Shown here: one piece after another, positions 47,561 through 59,786 of the stretch | How the letters are laid out: each line of letters begins with the position of its first letter | How positions within the stretch are numbered: position 1 is the stretch's first letter | Source of the DNA: Symsagittifera roscoffensis | Lineage: Eukaryota > Xenacoelomorpha > Acoela > Convolutidae | Assembly (NCBI RefSeq): GCF_963678635.1 | Contig: NC_087064.1 | Coordinates: 23,800,539-23,864,538 of the forward strand | Reading direction: 5' to 3' | DNA length: 64,000 bases | Translations under genes and position numbers: made by a program | The notes under the pieces: model-generated | Database searches by the model: none | What the model saw: the letters and a program-made list of their open reading frames with translations, nothing else | What the model was told of the DNA's origin: nothing

Positions 47561-47974
47561 GAAGATGCTACTACAAGGAGAATTTTGTATGACGAAATCC
47601 ATCTGTAACGACAGCAGCCAACTACAGAAAATACCAAGATATAGTGATGAAGAAACGACTACACAAAGCAGTTTAGGATGACTACGGGACCCTTCAAGGG
47701 ACAAATTGTTCTTTAACAAGCAAAAATTTGACGTGGATTTGAAAAATGGCATGAAGACAACTAATTGCAACAACTGCTTCCGTATCTAACCCAACTAGAC
47801 GTAGCTAAGTTTTTGCAATTCAAACACGGATATCTCTGCAGGAAATTGTCAAGAGAGGACAAAATTGGGGCTAATATGTAACCAGAAGATCTTCAATCTA
47901 GTCTATAACCATGAATGGACGACTTCAACGATGTGGAGACAAAATTGACTCAGCGATGCCTTGATGACACGAAA

Positions 47975-48480
47975 ACATTACAGTGAGAGTTACACACTTT
48001 CAAAGACGCATCATTTAAAGTATTTTTAGGTTAATTTATTTGAGAACGAAAAAAAAACAGACGGAAAATTTATTTTGCAATTTATATTTGGTAAACCAAG
48101 AGTTGCACCAATAAATCAAATCAGTATTCCTAAATCTGAAAGAGAGGCGCCCGCATTAGGGACTGAGCTATCAGCGTTTTGCTGGAGATGTCACTTCACT
48201 TTCACAAAATATTTCTCTGAAAAGACATTGCAGCAATACTTGGATGGCTACGATCAAAAAGCAGACAGAATGTTTACAATGCAAACTATATAGTTAAAAC
48301 CATGGAAACGACTTCACCGGAGCAATGGAACCATATTACCGGCAAGATGAATCCAACAGAGGGTGAGAGGACTTGAACCTCATCAACGCTTCGAAAAAGG
48401 ATTGACGGCATCAAAATTCCTTCAACAACCAGACGACGAATGGAAATAACTTTTTTAGCGAGCAGAAACACAAAAAATTA
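47975..48480 (+). pseudogene. BEL/Pao RNase H and pre-integrase remnant
   Basis: ELHTFKDASFKVF (about 47987-48027) matches the ADAS start of BEL RNase H, with the catalytic aspartate kept. Then FGKPRVAPINQISIPKSE (~48085-48138) matches the family's KSRVAP...IPRLEL block, followed by LGTELSAF. At 48300-48430 shifted frames give EQWNHITGKMNPTE and GIKIPSTTR / KFLQQPDDEWK, matching the PGxxNPAD and GPxFLxxPxxxWP blocks before the integrase zinc finger. Confidence 0.75.
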
Positions 48481-48739
48481 ACGAAAACATCACAAGGCAC
48501 TGTTTTGACTGTTTTTATACTTGTAAGCAACTACTGCATGCAACAGCAGCAGTTTTCACAGCAGTTTTGAAACGTCAGAGACAATCTTCATCTCGCATCG
48601 ACCAGACGAAGCAAAATCTATTGCAATGAGCACGGGAAATTTCTTTTGCAGAGACACTACAAAATTTAAAAGGCGAAAAACAACTAGGAAACAAGGACCA
48701 GTTTTTGCAGTTTGATCTTTTTTGGCAAAGAGATTGTAT

Positions 48740-49765
48740 TAAGAGCCCATGGACCACTACAGAACACTCCGACAGAATTCAGCACAACTCACACAATACA
48801 ATTGGATGAACACCACGGGACCACAAGACTACTGGTCTACTAGTCAAAGTAGCACGCGAAGATATCAACGACTTCTTGAGAATGAGATCGAAAACTCTAT
48901 TACGACAAACCAGCAGACCCTACTTCAATTGCGGAGAATAGCAAGCCTTACATTCGCTGTCAGCCGATGATTGCCTAGTTGCTAAAGAAGAATCGTATCA
49001 TGAAGAGGTTACCCCGACATCATAGCCTCCGATAACAGCCGCAACTTTGTAGTAGCAAGGAAAGCATTGAAAGAGCTGGAGTTTTAGGACAACAATACCG
49101 TGGAAGAACCTCCCGCAGAATTGAATGTGAAATGGGAAATGGATATTCAATTAACATTAGTACTGCACAACGGGCAACGGAGGAGTCTGGGAAAAGCTGC
49201 TTCAGACAGCAAAAGGAGAAATAGCAATCAATTTATAAATAAAGGCCTAACCGACACGACATTCACATAAATAGTGGCGGAAACCAAAGGACTAGTGACT
49301 TCAAGAACAACCACTAAACTCCTAGTGGACATCAACGACAACGAGCCGTTAACTCCTGACCTTTTTTTTGCAATGAAGAAGATACCCAAACATGCGACCT
49401 GAAATCCCCAAAAACTTATAGTTTTCCGTAGAATAGTCACCGTTCAACTCAAACTATATTTAGGATCTCTTTTGGAAGATATTTCTTAAGGAATGACCTG
49501 ATCAATAGATCCAAATGAGACAAGATGTGGTTTAACTCAAAGAAAGAGAAACTTTTTCTGTATGGAGAACACATATTGGGGAAAAATGACCCTTAGGATA
49601 GATCTTGACTTCTATCTCGAGAATTGACGGTATAATACGTCAAATCGACGCTAAAACCGCTACAAGAGTTAAAGTTGAGCGGACTATAAGAACCCAACAT
49701 GTCATTCCCCAGTGCATGAAGAAAGATTACAAAAGAGAAAAAAAAGACGAATTTCAACTGATTCA
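48740..49765 (+). pseudogene. BEL/Pao integrase remnant
   Basis: After a poorly conserved zinc-finger and core section, GNGGVWEKLLQTAKGE (about 49170-49220) matches the GGxWERLxxxxK block of BEL integrase. Shifted frames then give LVDINDNEPLTPDLFF (about 49325-49370), the EPLTPxHFL block. DGIIRQIDAKTATRVKVERT (49626-49685) then matches the C-terminal GxVRxxxVKT segment, ending at about 49765. Stops and shifts are frequent, so it is not functional. Confidence 0.75.
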
Positions 49766-50149
49766 ACGTTTAGTCATCATGTTTATATTAACAATTATGA
49801 GAATAATTTCAGTGGCCACCATTTTTCGTCTTATATAACTTGCTCGCTTGAAAGTGTCCATGACTTCTCATTATTCCCAAATTTGATGTTTTTTTTCTGA
49901 TGATTTTTTTGGTTTTTGAGTTTGACTTGCCTAAGTGCTTCCCTCACAAAATTGTAAGCAAATTGATTTGCAGCTTGCCGACATTTTCCTACTCATAATT
50001 AAAAACCGAATAAAAACATTTTGAAAGATTAAAAGAAGAAGAGCCGCAAATGCAAGATTTTCATTCCACTTCAGGAATCTTGTAAAGTTTGGATCTGAAG
50101 TACACAGGGGAAGTCATGCTTTCTCGGGTCGTTATTTGACCTATAAACC

Positions 50150-50330
50150 TAACAAAACTGCTCGTATCAAAGCTACATTCATTTTGTATGAAGTAAAGCG
50201 AGAAAAAACAAATCTGATGCCTCGAAACCCTTTGGTTGTTTAAAATAAATTGCGTTAGAAATTCCTAGTTAAAACCTATCCCGAGCAGAAACATTCCGTC
50301 ACTCTCTTCGAAAGTTGGAATAAAGAGCTT
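50150..50330 (+). repeat. Fragment of family R1
   Basis: It carries acaaaactgctcgtatcaaa at the left and atcccgagcagaaacattccg with tcttcgaaagttggaata at the right, matching the outer blocks of the R1 copies, with the middle missing. Confidence 0.5.
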
Positions 50331-51052
50331 ACTATTCAATGTAGTCTTTTTGATTAAATTCACGTCAAAATGAATGAGCTCCCTGTTCTATTTAAAAATT
50401 CCTTGTTTTCGAGAAATTCGTAGCAGGCAAAATCAAATCATTGATTTTTATAATTCCTGTCAGGATTTTCCAAAAAAAAATTCGTCGCTTTTTTTTTAAT
50501 TTACAAAATTATTTTCCGAGCGCTCATAAAAAACGCTTCAAACATCTCTATGTTTACAATTTGTTTTTGCGAAGTGGGCATGTGTGAAAAAAAACAACAC
50601 ACCAAAACAGGTTTTAGGTTGTTTTTTGAAAATTTTGACCAAAAGAACGCTACTTTTCATTGCGCTCTTCCAGTCAAAACATTCCGTCACTCTCTTCGAA
50701 AGTTGGAATAAAGAGCTTACTATTCAATGTAGTCTTTTTGATTAAATTCACGTCAAAATGAATGAGCTCCCTGTTCTATTTAAAAATTCCTTGTTTTCGA
50801 GAAATTCGTAGCAGGCAAAATCAAATCATTGATTTTTATAATTCCTGTCAGGATTTTCCAAAAAAAAATTCGTCGCTTTTTTTTAAATTTACAAAATTAT
50901 TTTCCGAGCGCTCATAAAAAACGCTTTAAACATCTCTATGTTTACAATTTGTTTTTGCGAAGTGGGCATGTGTGAAAAAAACAACACACCAAAACTTTTG
51001 AAAATTTTGACCAAAAGAACGCTACTTTTCATTGCGCTCTTCCAGTCAAAAC
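50293..51052 (+). repeat. Local tandem duplication, unit about 372-388 bp
   Basis: 50293-50680 is repeated head to tail at 50681-51052, almost identical; the second copy lacks about 15 bases (ggttttaggttg zone) near its end. Both end in tgcgctcttccagtcaaaac. No gene inside. Confidence 0.9.
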
Positions 51053-51229
51053 ATAGGCAGAATAAAAATTGGATGTCATGAAAAGGACCTAGTGGAATTG
51101 TGTTTGAGTTGGTAGGGCTCGATTCAATTCAAACTTTTGATGTTCGCAAAAGACCGTTTTAAAGATTTCAAAAGTTGATCGGTCATTTGTAATTTTTTCT
51201 CTACGTCGTCAGTCAAGCTTCCTACCCAT

Positions 51230-51535
51230 CAGGGCGGATCTAGGATTTTCTCGAGGGGGGGGGGGGGGGGTGTTTAAGGCGGATTTTCTACAGATTTTTT
51301 TAGGTCGACCATATTGATTTTCCCGCAGGCAAAATTTTGGAAACACAGGCCAAAAAAGGAATTTTTAGGTATTTTTGGAAAATTTTGACGAAAATTGCGC
51401 TTTTTGGCGCGCGCTCCCCCCACAAAATTAGTGTTTATTGGCGCCGAAGGCCCCTTGCCCCTTAAGAAAATTTTTAGGCTCCGTCACTAAATATGAATAT
51501 CTCAAAATAAACCCCCCCCCCCCCCCTCCAAAACA
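51230..51535 (+). mobile_element. hAT-like repeat fragment
   Basis: It starts CAGGGCGGATCTAGGATTTT followed by a long G-run and aaggcggattttc. It carries cgcaggcaaaattttgg, ggcgcgcgctcccccc and ggcgccgaaggcccc blocks, and ends in a long C-run without the second CAG terminus. It is a diverged relative of 14173-14613. Confidence 0.6.
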
Positions 51536-51934
51536 TTATAATCCAAAACAGATGTAAGACTCAGACCTCGAAATCAATTTTATTGTTTACTTTTTGAAAA
51601 AAAAAAATCTCTGTTATTTTCAACACTCAAATTGATTTATTTTGGAAGATTATTCACTATAATTTATGTTTTTGAGCTTTTTCGATTATTTTGCAGACAA
51701 TTAGATACCATGTGAATGAGAATGACCTCCTCCTAACCAACAACACCATCACCCCCGCCCCCGCCGCGCTCAGTTTACCAACCCACTCACACCCCTGTTA
51801 CCCCCCTTGCCTCCAGTTTATCCCCATTTCGAGGCCAAACTGTGCATTTTGTGAATTGTAAGCGAAAACTGCAACAGGCCAAAATCAGAATTTTGCTGAT
51901 TCCGCAACATTGCTACTTTTTTGGTTTTCTTAGC

Positions 51935-52350
51935 TGTTTTGGATTCCACGGACAAACAGCTAAAGCATTGAATTCCTCAAAATGGTAACAGGTAATTTTA
52001 CGGAATCCACGACAAAATATGTTGAATCCGCGACAAATTTTGCGGAATCCGGAACAGCTTGTGGATTCCATAAACAAATAATAATGTGTTTAGTAAACTT
52101 AGACTGTCGTGCAATCCGCAACTGTAAAAGGAATCCGCAGGTTGAAGGCGGAATCCGTAAATTGTGAGTAGAACCCGCACAAATTTGCGGAATCCAATTA
52201 CTTTTGCGGAACCAGCTTACATTGGCGGAATCCGGAACAACTAGCTATATTTGCTGGTTGCGGAATCCGCAACAAAACTAATATTCCGACTAAACTTCCG
52301 TTAGAAGTATTTGTACGCGGAATCCGCGGAAGTTTTGTAGGTGGAGTCCA
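51935..52350. repeat. Cluster of GGAATCCGC-type motifs
   Basis: About fifteen occurrences of gGAATCCgc or close variants (ggaatccac, gaatccgcgac, gcggaatccggaac, gcggaatccgcaac, gtggattcca) lie within about 400 bases, spaced 15-40 bp, in both orientations. The core is near-palindromic (GCGGAATCCGC). Spacing is not regular enough for a satellite. Unknown origin. Confidence 0.7.
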
Positions 52351-52377
52351 CCTACATTTTGAAACATGTTGGAAAAC

Positions 52378-52446
52378 TTGTTTCTCGAATCCAGGAACAC
52401 GCAGACACAAATTGTGCACCTATCCAGTGCAAAATTTGGCCTCGTG
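52378..52446 (+). repeat. 70-bp block shared with 43561-43640
   Basis: gaatccaggaacacgcagac followed by attgtgcacctatccagtgc then aaaatttggcct is a close copy of the 43561 block. The following 52450-53050 holds no recognised feature. Confidence 0.7.
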
Positions 52447-53067
52447 ATGCCACCATTTGACTTAAATTGTCAATCATAAAACGTCGATTTCAGTGAAAGT
52501 CAATTGTCCCTGAATCCAGAAGTGAAAAAGTTGAAATAAATAAATCTGTAAAATCTCCAAAAAAATATAAAAACTGAAACGTAAAAAAATTGAAACCGAA
52601 ACGTAAAAAGCATGAAATGCACTGAACAAAAATGAGGCAAATTTTAACAAAATGGTAACTTTCATCAAAAATCTCTCAAAAAATTATTGGTGAACAAAAT
52701 TATTAGACTATAATGGAGTAATTAACATAAAATATATTTTAATTATAAACCATTTTTAATGGAGGATAGTCAATCATTTTGCAGTTTTGTAGATACTGAC
52801 TATAATTTGACAATGAAACTTATTGTAATCCATGGACGCTCGGTGCGGATAGTTTTCATACACAGCAGCGTCTGGAAAAGAATGCCATAAATTCAGTCAG
52901 TTTTGGAAGGTTTAAAGGGCTTTAATTGGTTTCGATAGCTCTCTTACCCAAGTTTTTCCAAATAAAGCTCTAAATAGTTTTTCTGTCGTATTTCGTCCGC
53001 AAAAAATTCTAAACAGCATTTAGACCTTCTGGTTAATTTTGACCAAATTAGTGTAAGTTCGGTGTGG

Positions 53068-53412
53068 CTCACTGATAGAGTTTTTCAGATACGGTCACTC
53101 TATCTTTTTCTCGGCCGTATAGATTCGTGCAACTTCTTAGTCTAATACCGATCTTAATCTTACTCCTGTATCTCCTGGTCTCCATAGATCTAGTGTATAC
53201 TGTTATTAGCAAGATAAGATATCAGGAACTGTTCTGAAGGAGAATGACTGTTTGCTGAATTATATTTATTCTGTTCTGCTGCTAGAACCATGAATAGTTT
53301 CAGCTATAGAATTTATAGTAAGTGTTAGGTATGGATCATGATTGGCTAGTTTTAAATACTTTACAGAAATAATTGGATAAAAGTAGTAGTTTTAAACTAG
53401 TTCTACCCATCC
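53068..53412 (+). repeat. LTR-like direct repeat, left copy
   Basis: About 345 bases running from ggctcactgatagag through a cactctatctttttctcgg zone, gataagatatcaggaactgt, cagctatagaatttatagta and ggataaaagta to ttttaaact recur in the same orientation at 56942-57320, with scattered changes and one insertion. Two same-strand copies of this length 3.9 kb apart could be the long terminal repeats of an old retroelement, but the DNA between them shows no retroviral-type protein blocks. Confidence 0.6.
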
Positions 53413-56400
53413 GGGGCTTAGACAATTTATGTTTTAATAATTTTTGTTGTGACGGATCGATAGTGAGATTCTTTGATTCATAGAGTAGATTCGTTTGAAG
53501 CAGTGGCTGAGTGAATGAGGAGAAAGAAACAGTCACTCGTGTTGCGGATTAGTTTTCTTCATGAAGAGAAGGGGTACAGTCGCTCGTTAATTGGAAGTGG
53601 GTCTTGTGAATTTGGATCGTGTTGTGTGATCGTGTTAGGGTTTCAGATTTTTGCAATGATGTGTTCATTTCGATAAGTTAGAGCTAGACTACGTGCATTC
53701 TCATCTAATCATCAAAGAGCGAGGAGGGGTTTGACTTCTCTGTGTGAAGTGCCAAGTGACGCCAAGGATTCGTAAGTAAGATCAACATCGAGTGGCCATA
53801 GTTCTTCTTCAATTGGTGCATTTCCTGCGATGTTGGGTCCAAACTTTAAATCCTGTGAGGGTTGTGACTGCGGCAACAAACAAATAGATTTGCCATTCAA
53901 GAATCATAATGTCATCGAGTTTTCATCTCCCTTTGCTGCTCGTTTCTTTTTGCTCTAAGAAACCTTTTACATCACCCTTGAGCTACTCTTAGTAAAAAAA
54001 ATTCTAGGTCGGGGTCTTAGCACATGGTAGGCAAATGAACTTCGAGTGACGTCGTTCCGGTGGGTGAGGCCAGAGGAGTGTGTAATTTCTTTCTCTTTAA
54101 GAGTGGTGTAGCGCGGTGGTTTAGGCCGACTATAGAGCATGCTCAAGACGTCCTACTGGTAGATGAGGCCAGCTGAGGGAGTATTTTTTTACCGTCTTTT
54201 TAGCAGAGTCTCTTTTTGCGTTCAATTTTTTTGCTCTTTTTTATCAGGTGTTTTTCTCTTTTGTCTTTTGGTTGTGGCCTTTTATGAAAAACAAATTGTC
54301 GTGTTTTATGTTTCCCTTTTGTCCTTTTGCGCTTTTAGTGTTTCAACTATTTCTTAATTTACGAAATGGGATGGAGTTTGGATGTCAAAGTTCTAGTTCT
54401 GTTAAGGGTTTCCTGTATGTTTATGAATGTTGAAGTTAAGCTGTTATTGCTCGTTATATCAAACTATAAAAATTAAAATTTGAAGATGAAGATCTACTCT
54501 TAAATAATCTCTGCGAACAGAAATAGTAGTGATTGCTGCACTTGAAATATCATTTGGGATTTTAAAAATAGTACATGAGACTATTCAGGGTCCCATACAT
54601 AATCTGTTTCGTCTGCTAATATTGTTTCATCGTCCGTTTATGGCCGAAAAATTTTTCATGCTCGTGAGATTAAGTCTAAATTGTCATGAAATTTATTCTA
54701 TTATGAACCATGCTAGGACTCTTTGTAGATCATTTTTTTTTCGTTGTCATACCTCATTATCAGTGAGTGTTTCACGATTTGAATCTAGAAAAAGTGAGAA
54801 GAGTTTTTTCTGGCCTTAATAATGCGTGTCGAGATGTTTCTGGTGGAGATACATAAAAAGTGTAATCTGTTTCTAGTATAAAACATAGCTATATATGATG
54901 GAAAAAACATATTTTGTGAAAATTAAATTTGCTCTTTGTGAATTTTTGTGCTATATGTTTTTGAAATAATCTGAGACAAACTTGGAGAAATCTTATTCAA
55001 AATAATCTGTTCGTATTTGGTGTGGTGGCTCATTTGATGGTTGAGGTGGTAGAATTTCAATAGAAAAGATACCGTAACATGAAATGATTTTACTGATGCC
55101 TGGTAAATAGTGATCGAGTTCTTGTCTTTTGATTGTTACTTCAGTAAACTCTTGTTTACATGGGCTCTTTCCTTTTTCGAATAAATTGCAATTTGACTAT
55201 GGCAAAATTGTACTTGTTCTCTAGCGGTATCGCTTTGTGGGTGGATGGCAAAGGGAAAAAAAGTATCATCGTCAAATTAAATTTCTTCGTGAATCATTTT
55301 TCGGTGCAAATTTACGGTTATTGTGTAACTTTCAATCTTGGTCTTTTTGGTTGATTCCAATTATAGAGTCTTACTGTTTTACGAAGGTATGAGTCTTAAG
55401 TTCTGCGTTTACCTTCCGAAAAAATTCAACTTCTTTAATTATGATGAAAGATATTCCGAAACTGCTTTTTTTTTTGTCTGGTGATTCTTGACTTCTTTCT
55501 GGTTTCTTTTTTCGATTTGATGTATCCTCTTTTTTGTTTTTCACGTGTAATTACAAGATCGTATCTTTTGTTTTGATTTCACAATTGTGAATTACTTTTG
55601 TTCATTTGTTTATAAGTATTAAAAATAGTGGTTGCAAAGTCTATGGGTTAGATTTTTATATTTCCTAAACTATTAGTTCTTACTATTTTGTGATAGATTA
55701 AGGAATAAAGACGGGTTGGAGAGAGAGTATATCAAGTTGTTGGAATGATAATATACTTTCTCGGCTATTAAACTCTATGTTAAGAAAACGTACTTATTCT
55801 TACTAAAGATTTAGATTTGTGATCGAGGGTTGGAGAATAGTTAACCAATCTACAAGAGTCAGGTATAATTAGAACGCAAGTATATCATTAGATACTATTT
55901 TAAATCTCACTAATTCTAGGTATGATTAAGCCTGGGTCAATTAAGAGGAGGTGCTGAAGTGAAGGATGAGTAACCGAAGTTCTTCACTGTTTATCTTAAT
56001 CAAAATGGTTAGTTATTTGAAAATTTCTATTATCCTTGGGTCGTTGATATGGGTTGGAAAGTGAATCGACGTTTGAGGTCGTTAGACACTTTTATTAAGA
56101 GGTGGGGAGAACAAATTTGTTTTGAGATATCCAAGGAGAGCCTTGATGATCAACTGTTTTTAAATGATATAAAAATTAGGAAAAATTAAAAAAAAAACTA
56201 AAGATCCAAGGATAGCCTTGATGATTCGGCCTAAAAAAACGGAGATTATCAGAAAACAAGGATAGGCCTTGACAATTTTTTAGTTTAAGATTTAAGTTTT
56301 CGTGAAGGTGATAAATTTAGAAAAGGGTTGATTCAAAAGTTAGAGATTTAAATGATATTATTTTTTGAGTAATTTTGGTTATGTATTAGATGAAAGAACA

Positions 56401-56941
56401 AGTAACCTGGATTGAGCGAGGTTGAGAATGTGTGTCCTTGAGAAGCAAGGAGCCTTTTATAAGTTTACTAAGCTACATTTAAATTAAATTACTAACTAGT
56501 TTTTGTATTTTTTAAATTAAAATTAATTTTACAAATTTTCTAAAATTACTGCAGATATGATGAAATGAACAACATTTGCATCTTTCTATCAGTCGTTATT
56601 ATGTTATAAAAAATGGTTTTTATCATTGTGAGGTATATAGTTTCGAAAGGAATCTTACTGTTCCAGGTAAACTTTTTAAATGTTAGTTAATGAAAATCTA
56701 CTGCATGGAGAACTTTTTAGAGATAAATCTAGAGTTCGGGTTTTGACCTGGTGTAAGCTGTATCACTTAGTTGATTGATTAGACTTATTGAGACTTAAAA
56801 TTATAATCATTAAGTTTGCAGTACTATCGAACATTTTGTGGTGTATTTTTAATCTTATTTCTATTTCGAGTTTGCTAAATCTAACTTTGTTGAGGTGTTG
56901 TTCGAGACTCTTGGTCGCACCAGATGAACTTATATCCGGGG
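53413..56941. other. Interior between the LTR-like repeats, no recognised gene
   Basis: T/A-rich sequence. A roughly 110-bp imperfect tandem at about 54040-54190 repeats gacgtc...ggt..atgaggccag. A minus-strand frame at 53712-53900 has coding-like composition but no recognised domain. Three copies of a CAAGGATAGCCTTG palindrome lie at 56130-56275. If this was an element interior, its genes are gone or unrecognisable. Confidence 0.45.
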
Positions 56942-57320
56942 AGGCTCACTCATACAGTAATTTCAGATAAAGCACCGTCTGTTCGTCACTCTATCTTTTT
57001 TTTTCGGTCGGATAGATTCGTGTAACTTCTTAGTCTAACACCGATCTTAATCGTACTCTTATGTCTCCTAGTCTCAAAAGATCTATTGTATCCTGGTATT
57101 TGCGAGATAAGATATCAGGAACTGTTCTGAGGGAAAACGACTGTTTGCTAACTTATATTTGTTCTGTTCTGCTGCTGGAAATTTGAATAGTTTCAGCTAT
57201 ACGATTTATAGTAAGTGTTAGTTATGGATCCTGATTAGTTAGTTAGAAATACTTTACAGAGATAGTTTTATCAATAACATAATTGGATAAAAGTACTTGT
57301 TTTAAACTGGTTTCACAAAA
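56942..57320 (+). repeat. LTR-like direct repeat, right copy
   Basis: Right-hand partner of 53068-53412, slightly longer through an insertion (atagttttatcaataaca) near its end. Downstream, 57330-58700 holds no recognised feature. Confidence 0.6.
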
Positions 57321-58711
57321 AATTGCAAAAAAGAACAAGTCAGCGCTTCAATTTTCTATATTCAACAACCCAGTTCTTTAGAAATCTGTTCACTTCAAAT
57401 GGTTTGATGATTACCTATTGCTGATCCTATCCATATCTACCAATTAAAAGGCCTAAAAAATAAAAGGCCTACTATGATTTAGCTGAACGGTGTCAAGTAA
57501 TCAATAGCAAATTATTCCAAAAATTTTCTACAAACCTCGTGTTCAACCTTTTTTATATAACCTATAATTTATCGGCACTTGTGAAATATCTGCACAATCT
57601 AGTTTTCTTTTGAAATTTTTTTTTCGTCACGATCAAAAACAATAGGCGAGATAGGCGGACCCATATGTGCGAATGCAATTTGACAGCATTAAAAAAAAAC
57701 TCTCTTTTATCTTTTTTTCAAGTTAAGATAAGGTTAAGTAGGGTCATCTGCGTCAGATTTATATACCCCTAAAAGGGCTGCATTGCTTATAGTAAAATTG
57801 ACAATGGATTTTGCGGTTATGTGCCCTCGATGGCTTTTGTGGCTAATGATAAGGGAGCTTTTTGTCAGAAAGATTTATTATCATTCTCCGCCACTAAGGC
57901 CGTAAGCCTTTCTTATAACCCTCAAAGACATCATTGTTGATTCAAATCAAAAAGGTAAATACACCACTTCAGCTCGTATAGCAATAGAAGCAAAATGGGT
58001 CATACAAGCGAAACCGCCCAGGACAAAAAAGACTTTGTAGCTTTGAATTTGAAAAATGGGCAATTCATATTTACTACCAGCTCGAGTTTCCATATGTTCA
58101 GTATAATTCTGGTAATCCAGCGCTAATTTACTTGCGCATATTCATTCGCCCGGACAAAACGAAATTTTTCACTTAATTAAACAAAATTTACACTGCATTC
58201 ATTTCAACGGAAACACACCCCGTTGATTACCTTCCTGAAATTGTCGTTTAGAGCTGAAAAACAAAAGATTTCAAACTGAAACCACACATTTTCTTTGTCT
58301 ATTTATCACCAGTTTTCAACAGGGTTGAATAAAATCCATGCAGACAAATTAGTATGAACTTCTGCTAGCTTTATTTACGTGTTATCGCGTGCTTTTTGTA
58401 ACTAAGTTTGCTATTCAGGAAGAACAATACATATCGGGGCTCTGAAAGAACTGGATGAACTATTTTAGGGTTATATGGTTATTTTGTGGCACAGAAGCAT
58501 GGCTATTTACTCATTTCGCTATTGTTCAAAACAAAAAATTGAATGAAAATTAAGTCAATTCTTTTGTGGTGTTCATTTACAATCAAAGTTCTGATATAAA
58601 ATAATGAGATTGATAGCCGAAAGGTTGTGGATGGTATTAGTTTCAAAAAATCTGATTGGCTAATAAGTAATTGAACATCTTTTCAACGATTTCAAATTTT
58701 TTTGCCATTTT

Positions 58712-59192
58712 TGTTCCGACTTTTGATACGAAAGTAACGGAACATTTGGGCTCGGGGTGGGTTTTTTTTCTTCAGACAAGTTTCGCCTTTTTAACTAGCA
58801 ATTTTTGACGGAATTTTTTAATATCATTCAAAAGTTAATAATGTCTTGAGCTTAAATTTGAAAAGATGTTTCACCTGTGATCATTTTTTGTAGAGTTATG
58901 GGGGCTTAAGATTGTCATTTTGGCCAATTTGGGACAGTTAACGTGCGATATATTTCGTGCTATTAACGAGCAAGCGGAGATTTAATCCGTCTTAGAAATC
59001 GTTCCAAATTGGTTGAAAGAAGCTTCTTTGCCATAAATGATTTATTACAATGACCGAAATGTGTTCTTTTGTACTTTAGATGGCCTGTGGGGTGATAATT
59101 TCATTTAAAAATTTCAGATTTTAGAAAAAAAAAGAAGCTTCATTTTTTTCATGTTACTACTGTTCCATAAACCTTAAAAGACAGTCGGAACA
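58712..59192 (-). mobile_element. Family R1 element, inverted copy
   Basis: Terminal decamers TGTTCCGACT (58712-58721) and AGTCGGAACA (59183-59192) bracket a reverse-complement copy of the interior seen at 596-1106, including the cccgagcacaaa block and a gtttgtctgaaga block. The flank to 59225 carries the reverse of aagactgctcgtatcagggc. Clear but diverged. Confidence 0.7.
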
Positions 59193-59231
59193 ATCAGAAT
59201 TTTGCCCTGATACGAGCAGTCTTGTTATTTT

Positions 59232-59343
59232 CATGCTAAAATACGGTCCCCGTTTTGAACGTGTCCTATTTAAACGAGAAGACAAACTAGTTTTTTAACC
59301 CAATTTAATTGAATATTACAAACGGGGACCATAACTTTAGCAT
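59232..59343. mobile_element. Short foldback (MITE-like) element
   Basis: The left arm atgctaaaatacggtccccg is matched by an inverted right arm ending gggaccataactttagcat, about 27 bases per arm with few mismatches, enclosing about 60 AT-rich bases. It inserted directly beside the R1 copy. Confidence 0.65.
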
Positions 59344-59786
59344 AAAGGTAAATATCATAAAAACATTTTAGCCAATAAAATTTCATGATAATAATTTTAT
59401 CCACAACATTCTGGATATGGATATCATTATTTAATAGCATAAAATTGTTTTTAAATGAGCACAAAAAATGACCTAGCTTTTATCAGTTTTTTTTTGTTTA
59501 AATAATTAGTACAGAGAAATAAATAGTCATGCATGTGCCATTAAATAGTCATGCCAAAATTTTCATCCAATTTTTTTCAAAACCACTTTATTTAATGTTC
59601 TTCCAAATTAAGCAATAAAAATTACGCGTTCTCTCGCGTTATTTGAAACACCCGATATTTGAAAGATGTTATTTAAAATCACGCGTTATTGGAAACGGAT
59701 TGCGTTTATCAAATATTAAATCGCAGCGCGGCATTCACAAAAACAAAATAATTGTTTAAATTGCGTTAGCACAAAAATTATGGGGA

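Larger units (their letters stand above)
45290..49765 (+). mobile_element. Decayed BEL/Pao LTR retrotransposon, plus strand
   Basis: Fragments of a BEL/Pao polyprotein appear in the expected order across about 4.5 kb, switching frame many times: a gag end (FGRP), an aspartic-protease/RT linker, the RT entry block, an RNase H start (DAS), the integrase zinc-binding approach and integrase C-terminal blocks. The stretch is rich in A and C on the plus strand, unlike its neighbours. The central RT catalytic core appears deleted. Terminal LTRs were not identified by eye; the tandem repeat at 44876 or the sequence after 49840 may hold remnants. Confidence 0.75.
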
